Shown here in pieces: positions 1 through 5,946 of a DNA stretch of 7,250 nucleotides (position 1 is the stretch's first letter; the number at the start of each line of letters is the position of its first letter). The translations under genes and the position numbers were made by a program. The stretch covers positions 1 to 7,250 of the forward strand of contig JAGWXN010000173.1 of the NCBI GenBank assembly GCA_018969885.1, in the 5' to 3' direction. Under the pieces are notes generated by a model. The model was not told the origin of the DNA. It worked only from the letters and a program-made list of their open reading frames with translations, and ran no database searches. This DNA is from Betaproteobacteria bacterium. GTDB lineage: Bacteria; Pseudomonadota; Gammaproteobacteria; Burkholderiales; Burkholderiaceae.

Positions 1-266
1 GCGTCAAGCGGCTCGTCGACCGCAAAAATGATATCGGCCACGGTCACATCTTTCATGGAACGGGCGAGTGAATACCCACCGCCAGGACCACGGGTGCTCT
101 CCACCAACTCGTGGCGACGAAGCTTCCCAAACAGCTGCTCGAGGTAGGACAGGGAAATCTTCTGCCGCTGGCTGATGCCGGCAAGCGTCACCGGGCCCTG
201 ATGCTGTCGCATGGCTAGATCGATCATGGCGGTTACCGCAAACCGCCCCTTAGTGGTCAGTCGCAT
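1..266 (-). CDS. iscR: IscR, Rrf2-family iron-sulfur regulator (N-terminal part, truncated by the window edge)
   Basis: The first 88 codons of a cytoplasmic transcription factor that senses [2Fe-2S] cluster status and controls Fe-S assembly genes. The reading begins [18 protein letters not shown], close to the E. coli IscR N-terminus. It continues through the winged-helix region, with [10 protein letters not shown] at residues 37-46 (recognition helix) and [11 protein letters not shown] at 59-69 (the wing, a hallmark of the Rrf2 family). The three cluster-binding cysteines lie near residues 92-104 in E. coli, just beyond the edge, so cluster ligation cannot be checked. The ATG at 266 is chosen because the protein aligns from residue 1; the ribosome site is weak (GGAA seven bases upstream). 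By family precedent iscS, iscU, iscA and the hsc genes should follow to the left. The upstream gap carries IscR-like boxes, consistent with autorepression. The family call is near certain. Confidence 0.95.
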   Translation of the reverse strand, partial: MRLTTKGRFAVTAMIDLAMRQHQGPVTLAGISQRQKISLSYLEQLFGKLRRHELVESTRGPGGGYSLARSMKDVTVADIIFAVDEPLD

Positions 267-296
267 GGCTGGATTCCGATTTGAGGAGGAGTGTTT

Positions 297-321
297 AATC
301 CTGACCAGACAACTCAACTTT
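297..321 (-). promoter_or_regulatory. Candidate type 1 IscR box, proximal to iscR
   Basis: Read on the minus strand, this 25-base stretch has the left half AAAGTTGAGT and the right half GTCAGGATT. About 17 of 25 positions fit the E. coli type 1 IscR consensus as I recall it (ATASYYGACTRWWWYAGTCRRSTAT). It sits 31-55 bases before the iscR start codon. IscR carrying a [2Fe-2S] cluster binds such sites to repress its own operon. The centre is degenerate, so the call rests partly on location and on the second site next to it. Confidence 0.5.
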
Positions 322-346
322 ATCCTAATCCGAGCGATTTAGTCGA
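319..346 (-). promoter_or_regulatory. Candidate sigma-70 promoter for iscR, overlapping the IscR boxes
   Basis: On the minus strand, TCGACT (341-346) could act as a -35 and GATAAA (319-324) as a -10, with a 16-base spacer. Transcription would start about 45 bases before the iscR ATG. Both hexamers fall within or between the two IscR-like boxes, as expected of an autorepressed promoter. The -10 is a poor match and the exact hexamers are uncertain. Confidence 0.4.
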
Positions 347-350
347 GATA
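326..350 (-). promoter_or_regulatory. Candidate type 1 IscR box, distal to iscR
   Basis: On the minus strand this reads CTCGACTAAATC followed by GCTCGGATTA. About 17 of 25 positions fit the type 1 IscR consensus as recalled, including an uninterrupted 12-position match across the left half and centre. It lies four bases from the proximal box. Its TCGACT element could also serve as the -35 hexamer of the iscR promoter, so IscR bound here would block RNA polymerase. Paired boxes at the iscR promoter match the known E. coli arrangement. Confidence 0.6.
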
Positions 351-363
351 TCCGTCACCCGAT

Positions 364-394
364 GCGGGGCTTTTGTCTTGGACAAACGTCCCGC
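364..394. other. Imperfect inverted repeat with a 14-position stem between iorB-like gene and iscR
   Basis: Arms 364-377 and 381-394 pair as GCGGG/CCCGC outside and TTTGTC/GACAAA inside, joined by one G-T pair, one C-G pair and a single T/C mismatch. The loop is TTG. Neither strand has a run of T after the stem, so it is not a standard intrinsic terminator. It lies directly downstream of a candidate upstream promoter (402-430), so in a minus-strand transcript it would fold near the 5' end. It may be an RNA stability or attenuation element, the end of the molybdenum enzyme transcript, or a protein operator. Confidence 0.5.
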
Positions 395-401
395 AAACCA
401 T

Positions 402-430
402 ATTCTAGGCCAGACAAACCGTTTTGTGAA
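402..430 (-). promoter_or_regulatory. Candidate second, upstream sigma-70 promoter reading toward iscR
   Basis: On the minus strand, TTCACA (425-430) and TAGAAT (402-407) are separated by exactly 17 bases, a good sigma-70 layout. It would start transcripts near 395, upstream of the hairpin and outside the IscR boxes. It could supply basal iscR expression, but passage through the box region might still be blocked by bound IscR. The call rests on sequence match only. Confidence 0.4.
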
Positions 431-518
431 TACCCAGTGCGCAGATTGACTGAGCAGTCACAAATCCCCAGCAAATCAGTCGCACCGCAGGAAATCGCGC
501 GCTGGAACGCCCAAAACC

Positions 519-2810
519 TCAGCTAATTCGCAGCGGAAGCCGCCGAAGACGCTTTCCAGTGGCCGCAAACACCGCATTAGCAAGGGCCGGAGCGACCGGC
601 GGCAGTCCGACCTCTCCCACGCCACCGATCTCAGGCGACCCGTCGATCATTTCAACCTGAATACGTGGGGTTTCGCGCAGAGACAGCAGCCGCGTGTCGT
701 TGAAATTACCCTGACGAATGGCCCCACTTGTCACGTCAATCTGTCCATGAAGCGCCGCAGACAACCCCCCGACAATCGCACCTGCGATCTGCGCACGAAC
801 GCCCCCCCGGTCGATCGCCAGTCCGCAGTCGACCACCGCAACAACGCGAAGCACCCGAATCTCAGTGCCCTCAACCTCGGCTTCAACCACCTGCGCGACG
901 ATCGAGCCAAAGCTCTGCACGATGGCCACGCCTCGCCCACCCCGGGCGCCGCGCCGGGTTTGAACGGGCCGGCCCCAGCCACTTAACCTGCCAACTTCTT
1001 CCAGTACCCGCAGCGCGCGTGGCTGCTTCTGCAGGAGCCTGCGTCGATATTGGAACGGATCGTCTCCTGCAGCGTGGGCGCACTCATCGATAAAGCTTTC
1101 AACAAAGAAACTGTTAACCCCGTAACCCACGGCGCGCCAGAAACCGACCGGTAGCGGGCTATCGATTCGCGCATGACGAACCTGCAACGCATCGAAGTCA
1201 TAGATGACGTCAGACACCCCATCGTGGCAGGTGCGGTCAGGGACCCAGCCGAGCGGTAAACCAAACTGCCGCCGCATGTATTGCGCAACCACCGAAGGGC
1301 CGGAGAGCGAACACTCCAGTCGCACGACCTCGCCTCGAGCGCCGAGTCCGGCTTCCAGTCGGGCGGCTGCGGCAGGACGGTACATATCGCGCCGGGTGTC
1401 TTCTTCGCGGCGCCACTGAACCTGTACGGGCACGCCGCGCCCCAACGCCAGTGCGATTCGAACCGCCTGCGTCGCGAGATCGGTCTCGAGGCGTCGGCCG
1501 AGCCCGCATCCAATCAGACAGGGATGAACCACCACCTGCGCGATCGACAGGCCAGCGACCTGCGCGACCGTACGCCGCACCAGATCGGGCACTTGCGTTC
1601 CGATCCAGACCTCGCACCGGTCCGGATCAAGCCGTATCGTGCAGTTCATCGGCTCCATCGTCTGGTGGGCAACGAACGCGGCGTCGTAATCGGCCAGGAG
1701 TGTTTTTCGAACTGGAACCGGGCGATCGGGCGGGTCGCTGCGTACCGCCACGTCGCGCCCTTCCTTACGCTCCACTGCCGCACGCAGCGTCTGCAGATAG
1801 CCGCCTGAATTAATCGGGGTGGCCGAGTGACTCACCCAGCGCGCCTCCACGCCCTCCGCATAGCGATCGGCCAGCCACCACGAGGCGCCCACCACGGCGA
1901 ACCACTGGTCGCCCTGCACCAGATCGGCTCCCGCGGGGGCCGCGCCCGCCGCCCACGCGGCGGAAGCCAGAGTCTCGCCCAAGAGCGGCGCATGGCGCAC
2001 CGACGCGTAGCGCAGCCCCGGGAGGCGAATATCGGCGGCAAAGCGTGCGCTACCGTCCGTCTTGGCGCGCGAATCGACGCGCCGGATACCGCGCCCAATC
2101 AACCGGTACTGTTCGCGGGGCTTGGGTTCCACACGGCGGGGTTCCTCTTGCGCCGCATCCACCGCCAGTTCGCCGAAACCGAATGACTGCCCCGTGACCG
2201 GATCGACCACCCTCGAGGACAGCGTGCGCAGCCGCTCAGCCGGGACACCCCAGCGCCGCGCCGCAGCTGAAAGAAGCGCAGACCTGGCCCCCGCCCCCGC
2301 GCGACGTGCGGCAACCCAACAGTTGCGGGCCGAGGTCGAGCCGCCGGTTAATTGATCACCCGCCAGCCGGAGCACCGCCTCGAGGGCCCGGTGGGCAACG
2401 GACCCGAGCGCATCGTCGCCCCGCTTGAGCGCGAGCGAATCGAGTACCGGCAGCGGATTCGAATAGGCCAACCCAAGCGGCGCTGGACGCGCGGTGATAC
2501 TGGCCGGGTCGCAGTCCAGTTCCTCGGCGACCAGAAGCGCAACCAGGGAAAAGACGCCCTGCCCCATTTCCTGGTGCGGCACCGACACCGCTACGCGCCC
2601 AGTACGGTCGATCGTGACCCAGGCGTTAAAGGATGATTCACCCTCGCCCGAAGGCGCGCGATACTGCCCGAGTTTCCACGCCCGCCAAGCCCCGGTACCG
2701 GCCGCCACGACCAGACCGCCACCCGCCAGGGCCGCAAAAGTGATGAATGCCCTACGGCCGAGACTGCGGGGCCCCGAGGGCTTGCGAATGAGAGGCGCCT
2801 GCGAGCTCAT
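519..2810 (-). CDS. Molybdopterin-binding large subunit of an IorB-type hydroxylase (xanthine dehydrogenase superfamily)
   Basis: A 763-residue protein resembling the beta subunit of isoquinoline 1-oxidoreductase. Members hydroxylate N-heterocycles or oxidise aldehydes at a molybdenum cofactor, passing electrons to a separate [2Fe-2S] subunit. The N-terminus has a twin-arginine motif (R19-R20-A-F-I) and a hydrophobic stretch at about 21-39, suggesting Tat export or an inner-membrane anchor. Visible motifs are HQEMGQG (79-85), TGGSTSARNCW (155-165), MEPMNC (385-390), a cofactor loop GCGLGRRLETD (434-444), FWRAVGYGVNSFFVESFIDE (557-576) and GGVGEVGLPPVAPALANAVF (729-748), with E733 the expected catalytic glutamate. 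Length is normal for the family. The ATG is the first start after an in-frame TGA seven codons upstream; no good ribosome site is visible. No small Fe-S subunit gene lies beside it. It follows the phosphatase by 88 bases. The substrate cannot be inferred, and the gene symbol iorB would overstate it. Confidence 0.88.
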   Translation of the reverse strand: MSSQAPLIRKPSGPRSLGRRAFITFAALAGGGLVVAAGTGAWRAWKLGQYRAPSGEGESSFNAWVTIDRTGRVAVSVPHQEMGQGVFSLVALLVAEELDCDPASITARPAPLGLAYSNPLPVLDSLALKRGDDALGSVAHRALEAVLRLAGDQLTGGSTSARNCWVAARRAGAGARSALLSAAARRWGVPAERLRTLSSRVVDPVTGQSFGFGELAVDAAQEEPRRVEPKPREQYRLIGRGIRRVDSRAKTDGSARFAADIRLPGLRYASVRHAPLLGETLASAAWAAGAAPAGADLVQGDQWFAVVGASWWLADRYAEGVEARWVSHSATPINSGGYLQTLRAAVERKEGRDVAVRSDPPDRPVPVRKTLLADYDAAFVAHQTMEPMNCTIRLDPDRCEVWIGTQVPDLVRRTVAQVAGLSIAQVVVHPCLIGCGLGRRLETDLATQAVRIALALGRGVPVQVQWRREEDTRRDMYRPAAAARLEAGLGARGEVVRLECSLSGPSVVAQYMRRQFGLPLGWVPDRTCHDGVSDVIYDFDALQVRHARIDSPLPVGFWRAVGYGVNSFFVESFIDECAHAAGDDPFQYRRRLLQKQPRALRVLEEVGRLSGWGRPVQTRRGARGGRGVAIVQSFGSIVAQVVEAEVEGTEIRVLRVVAVVDCGLAIDRGGVRAQIAGAIVGGLSAALHGQIDVTSGAIRQGNFNDTRLLSLRETPRIQVEMIDGSPEIGGVGEVGLPPVAPALANAVFAATGKRLRRLPLRIS

Positions 2811-2842
2811 GTCGGAACAGCAGGGCGCTCAGGACGAAGCGC

Positions 2843-2873
2843 TTCCTCCGGCAAACAGGGTCTGCCGAAGGAA
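2843..2873. other. Imperfect hairpin between phosphatase and molybdenum enzyme genes
   Basis: Arms TTCCTCCGGCA (2843-2853) and TGCCGAAGGAA (2863-2873) form ten base pairs with one C/A mismatch around a nine-base loop. It lies in the 88-base gap. Neither strand shows a following T run, so it is not a clear terminator. On the minus strand the right-hand arm contains a GGAGGAA sequence, but it is over 30 bases from the downstream ATG, too far to be its ribosome site. A possible role is mRNA processing or partial termination between the two genes. Confidence 0.35.
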
Positions 2874-2898
2874 ACGCGAAACGACGAAGATCTAGAGA

Positions 2899-3420
2899 TC
2901 AGGCCGCAGCGACCTGCGTCGCCCGACGCTTGGCCACCTCAAGCAACCCGCTGCAGGCGTCTTCAATGTAATCGAGGACCTGCTCGAAATTTTGCGCCGA
3001 CCCGTGATAAGGGTCAGGAACCGTCGCAGTCTCGTGCTCGGTCGCAAACCGCATCAGCAGCTGCAGCTTGTGATGGAAGCGCTTGGGCGCGGTCTGCTGA
3101 AGCAGGGATAGGTTGTCCCAGTCCATGGCAAGGATCAGGTCAAACTCTTCGAAGTCACGCTCAGTGACCTTGCGGGCGCGGATGTCGGCAGCGTTGTAGC
3201 CGCGCTTCTGAAGCGACGCCTGCGCGCGCTTATCCGTTGCTTCGCCCTCATGGAAAGCATGCGTGCCAGCCGATGCAACCCGAACCACGTCATCGAGACC
3301 GGCAACCCGGACCGTGTGACGAAAGACGCTTTCCGCCATGGGTGAGCGGCAGATATTTCCCATGCATACAAACAAGACTCGTGTACTCATGGCAAGGGAT
3401 GTGGGTTCTCTTTTAGCCAT
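2899..3420 (-). CDS. Low-molecular-weight protein tyrosine phosphatase
   Basis: A 173-residue cytoplasmic enzyme that removes phosphate from phosphotyrosine or small phosphoesters through a cysteinyl-phosphate intermediate. The signature loop is CMGNICRS at residues 19-26, with C19 as nucleophile and R25 as phosphate ligand. The general-acid motif DPYHG begins at D136. SAGTHAFHEG (50-59) and the C-terminal helix are also typical of the family. The start is ambiguous. ATG 3420 has AAGG seven bases upstream and gives an extra MAKREPTSLA. ATG 3390 gives the usual MSTRVLFVCMGN start but has no good ribosome site, so 3420 is preferred. It lies 42 bases after uvrB and is probably cotranscribed with it. 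Members beside exopolysaccharide kinases regulate capsule export, but no such genes are here, so the target is unknown. Confidence 0.95.
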   Translation of the reverse strand: MAKREPTSLAMSTRVLFVCMGNICRSPMAESVFRHTVRVAGLDDVVRVASAGTHAFHEGEATDKRAQASLQKRGYNAADIRARKVTERDFEEFDLILAMDWDNLSLLQQTAPKRFHHKLQLLMRFATEHETATVPDPYHGSAQNFEQVLDYIEDACSGLLEVAKRRATQVAAA

Positions 3421-3462
3421 TTCAATACCTTTTTGGTTTAGAGGAAGGGAGAAATCAATCGG

Positions 3463-5553
3463 TCAGGCCGCCCGCCCGGCGGCAAAAGGAACAACGTTGT
3501 GGGTGCCATCAGCGCCAAGCACGCGCTGCTTGAGGCGCGACAGACGATCGCGAACTTCGGCCGCTTTTTCGAACTCAAGGTTGCGCGCGTGCTCAAGCAT
3601 TCGTTTCTCGAGTGCACGAATCTCGCGGGCCAGCGCCTTCTCGCCCAACTCCAGCGGCTCGTTGTCAGCGACGTCTTGGGCAGCACGCGCCACCCGCGCG
3701 CTGTCAGCGTCATACACACCATCGATCAGTTCGCGAACCTGCTTGCTGATGCCGCGCGGGGCGATGCCGTGTGCGGCGTTGAACTCAACCTGCTTCTGAC
3801 GCCGCCGATCCGTTTCGGAGATGGCGCGCTTCATCGAGTCGGTGATGGTGTCGCCATAAAGGATGGCGGTTCCGCGCAGGTTTCGGGCCGCGCGTCCAAT
3901 CGTCTGGATCAGGCTGCGTTCCGAACGCAGAAAGCCTTCCTTGTCCGCATCCAGGATGGCCACCAGCGACACCTCGGGTATGTCCAGTCCCTCCCTCAGC
4001 AGATTGATGCCCACCAGAACATCGAAACTCCCAAGACGAAGATCCCGAATGATCTCGACCCGCTCCACTGTGTCGATATCGGAATGCAAATACCGGACGC
4101 GTACGCCGTGCTCTCCAAGAAAATCAGTGAGGTCTTCAGCCATGCGCTTGGTGAGCGTGGTGACCAGTACCCTGTCGCCGAGCGCAACCCGCGACCGGAT
4201 TTCTGACAGCAGGTCTTCAACCTGAGCCCGCGCCGGTCGGACCTCGATCGCAGGATCGATCAGTCCGGTGGGCCTCACCACCTGCTCCACCACCTGGCCT
4301 GCCGTGCGGTGCTCGTAGTCGGCCGGCGTGGCCGAGACAAAAATGCACTGCCTCATCTTGTGCTCGAACTCATCGAACCGAAGCGGCCGGTTATCAAGCG
4401 CCGAGGGAAGCCGGAAGCCATACTGAACCAGCGTTTCCTTGCGGGAACGGTCGCCACGATACATGCCGCCCAACTGGCCGATCGTGACGTGGCTCTCGTC
4501 AATGATCATGAGCGCGTCAGCGGGCAGGTAATCGACCAGCGTCGGCGGCGGATCCCCCGGGCGCGCACCGGATAGATGGCGGGAGTAGTTCTCGATGCCC
4601 TTGCAGAATCCCAGCTCCTGCAACATTTCGAGATCGAAGCGCGTGCGCTGCTCGAGCCGCTGTGCCTCGAGGAGCTTGCCCTGCGACAAGAAGAACTCAA
4701 GGCGCTCAGCCAGCTCAGACTTGATGGTCTCGAGCGCGCGTAGGATCGTGGCCCGGGGCGTCACGTAGTGCGATGACGCGTACACCACGAAGCGGGGGAT
4801 CTTTTGGCGCACACGGCCGGTGAGCGGATCGAAGAGCTGCAGAGATTCGATTTCGTCGTCAAACAGCTCGATGCGCAGCGCGAGCTCGGCATGCTCGGCC
4901 GGGAAAATGTCGATCGTGTCGCCGCGCACCCTGAAAGTGCCGCGAACAAACTCGGCCTCATTGCGCCGATACTGCATCGACACCAGTCGCTGCAGCAGTT
5001 CGCGCTGCCCGATGCGGTCGCGCACCCGCAACATGAGCCGCATGTCGTGGTAGTCGGCCGGATTACCGATGCCGTAGATGCACGAAACCGTAGCCACGAT
5101 GATGGTGTCACGGCGCTCGAGCAGCGACTTGGTTGCCGACAGCCGCATCTGCTCGATGTGGTCGTTGATCGAGGAATCTTTCTCGATGAACAGATCACGC
5201 TGAGGCACGTAGGCCTCGGGCTGGTAGTAGTCGTAATACGAGACGAAATATTCAATGGCGTTTTCGGGGAAGAACTCGCGCATTTCAGCGTAGAGCTGTG
5301 CGGCCAGCGTTTTATTCGGTGCGAGGACGAGCGCGGGCCGCCCCATCCGGGCAATGACATTGGCCATGGTGAAGGTCTTGCCCGAACCGGTCACCCCCAG
5401 CAGCGTCTGAAAACTGAGACCGTCTCGCAGACCTTGCTCGAGCGCGTCGATGGCTGCGGGCTGATCGCCTGCCGGCGCAAACGGCCGGGCCAGCCGGAAC
5501 GGGCTACCCGGAAACGTAAGCAGATTCGAACTGTCGTGAGCGAGATCGACCAT
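3463..5553 (-). CDS. uvrB: UvrB, excinuclease ABC subunit B
   Basis: The 696-residue damage-verification helicase of nucleotide excision repair. UvrA loads it on DNA and UvrC then cuts both sides of the lesion. Visible parts in order are the Walker A motif GVTGSGKT (53-60), the beta-hairpin [12 protein letters not shown] (107-118 region) that inserts between strands, DESH of motif II (352-355), SATP of motif III (407-410), and helicase motifs V-VI in [16 protein letters not shown] through QTIGRAARN (515-558). A C-terminal UVR domain (about 645-680, around [15 protein letters not shown]) contacts UvrC. All key residues are present and the gene is intact. The ATG is the first start after an in-frame TAG seven codons upstream; GAGGAA lies 13 bases before it, rather far. 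Relative to E. coli UvrB it has a short N-terminal extension. No LexA-like box is seen upstream, but a candidate sigma-54 promoter points toward it. Confidence 0.99.
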   Translation of the reverse strand: MVDLAHDSSNLLTFPGSPFRLARPFAPAGDQPAAIDALEQGLRDGLSFQTLLGVTGSGKTFTMANVIARMGRPALVLAPNKTLAAQLYAEMREFFPENAIEYFVSYYDYYQPEAYVPQRDLFIEKDSSINDHIEQMRLSATKSLLERRDTIIVATVSCIYGIGNPADYHDMRLMLRVRDRIGQRELLQRLVSMQYRRNEAEFVRGTFRVRGDTIDIFPAEHAELALRIELFDDEIESLQLFDPLTGRVRQKIPRFVVYASSHYVTPRATILRALETIKSELAERLEFFLSQGKLLEAQRLEQRTRFDLEMLQELGFCKGIENYSRHLSGARPGDPPPTLVDYLPADALMIIDESHVTIGQLGGMYRGDRSRKETLVQYGFRLPSALDNRPLRFDEFEHKMRQCIFVSATPADYEHRTAGQVVEQVVRPTGLIDPAIEVRPARAQVEDLLSEIRSRVALGDRVLVTTLTKRMAEDLTDFLGEHGVRVRYLHSDIDTVERVEIIRDLRLGSFDVLVGINLLREGLDIPEVSLVAILDADKEGFLRSERSLIQTIGRAARNLRGTAILYGDTITDSMKRAISETDRRRQKQVEFNAAHGIAPRGISKQVRELIDGVYDADSARVARAAQDVADNEPLELGEKALAREIRALEKRMLEHARNLEFEKAAEVRDRLSRLKQRVLGADGTHNVVPFAAGRAA

Positions 5554-5658
5554 CAGAAAAGAGCCGTTCCTCTACCGTGATAGACTGCCTGAAGCAGATA
5601 AGAGCCACCGCCGCGCCGCTCGAACTCTGCGTTGTTTCATGTGTCCAACCGCCCGTTT

Positions 5659-5680
5659 GCGCCCCGCGACTCGCGGGCGC
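5659..5680. other. Compact GC-rich hairpin in the uvrB upstream region
   Basis: GCG (5659-5661) and CCCGCG (5663-5668) pair with CGCGGG (5672-5677) and CGC (5678-5680), leaving one bulged C and an ACT loop. That is nine GC-rich pairs. It would be stable in a leader transcript running from the candidate sigma-54 start to uvrB. There is no T run on either side, so it is not an intrinsic terminator. It could be chance in such GC-rich DNA. Confidence 0.35.
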
Positions 5681-5780
5681 CCGTGTTGTTGATTGCTCAA
5701 ACCACGAAACCCCGCTCCCTTGCCGCATCGCAACATCGCGCACCGCAGCCCTGGTTTCTGCGTTGCAACAATGTCCTGGA

Positions 5781-5796
5781 TGCAATCGGTCAGCCA
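5781..5796 (-). promoter_or_regulatory. Candidate sigma-54 (RpoN) promoter directed leftward toward uvrB
   Basis: The minus strand reads TGGCTGACCGATTGCA. It has the TGGC (-24) and TTGCA (-12) blocks with exactly seven bases between, so GG and GC keep the obligatory ten-base spacing. Transcription would start near 5770, leaving a leader of about 217 bases before uvrB. Sigma-54 promoters need a remote activator, and an NtrC-like palindrome lies about 112 bases upstream of the predicted start. The A-C-G after TGGC in the full consensus is absent. Confidence 0.55.
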
Positions 5797-5873
5797 AACC
5801 TGCAGACCCGCTTCGCCCGACTATCTGACCAATCGGTAATTATCGCGCGCGCCCCCCCAAAAAGCTAGAGTAG

Positions 5874-5890
5874 TGCACAATTCTTGTGCA
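5874..5890. promoter_or_regulatory. Perfect palindrome matching the NtrC enhancer pattern
   Basis: TGCACAATTCTTGTGCA is a perfect 7-3-7 inverted repeat. Its outer arms match the NtrC site pattern TGCAC-N7-GTGCA; the centre differs from the usual CC...GG-flanked version. Its centre is about 112 bases upstream of the predicted leftward sigma-54 start and about 65 bases before the aminotransferase ATG, so it could serve either gene. Another dimeric regulator with the same arms is possible. Confidence 0.6.
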
Positions 5891-5946
5891 GTTTCTCAAA
5901 GGTTATTTCCTTTCAATTCAATCAAATCAATCACTTAGAACTCATC

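Larger units (their letters stand above)
5554..5946. other. Divergent intergenic region between uvrB and the aminotransferase gene
   Basis: This 393-base gap has no convincing gene. Short open frames on both strands lack ribosome sites and resemble nothing recognisable. It contains a candidate sigma-54 promoter, an NtrC-like palindrome and a GC-rich hairpin, listed separately. It also holds an alternating CG stretch followed by seven C (5845-5858) and an AT-rich leader (5891-5940) before the aminotransferase start. No strong sigma-70 promoter was recognised for either gene. The best rightward -10 candidate is TAGAGT at 5866-5871, which lacks a good -35. Confidence 0.7.

Noticed and set aside
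364..394. The inverted repeat as an intrinsic terminator for the molybdenum enzyme gene
   Set aside because: The stem is good but no T run follows on the minus strand; the next bases are ATCGGG.
291..449. A 52-codon plus-strand frame starting with GTG just after GAGGAGGA, opposite the iscR promoter
   Set aside because: The purine-rich sequence touches the GTG, leaving no usable ribosome spacing. The frame overlaps the IscR boxes and the peptide resembles nothing known.
447..460. TGACT-GAGC-AGTCA small hairpin
   Set aside because: Five pairs only, no T run and no repeat elsewhere; not enough to call a site.
2836..2845. GAAGCGCTTC perfect 10-base palindrome
   Set aside because: Short, without spacer or partner site, and compatible with chance in GC-rich DNA.
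3499..5580. Long open frames on the plus strand opposite uvrB, up to 258 codons
   Set aside because: They are antisense shadows of a GC-rich conserved gene. uvrB accounts for the whole stretch with intact motifs, and the antisense peptides show no recognisable domain.
5504..5797. A 97-codon minus-strand frame overlapping the uvrB start
   Set aside because: It begins with TTG inside the candidate sigma-54 site, lacks a ribosome site and runs out of frame into uvrB.
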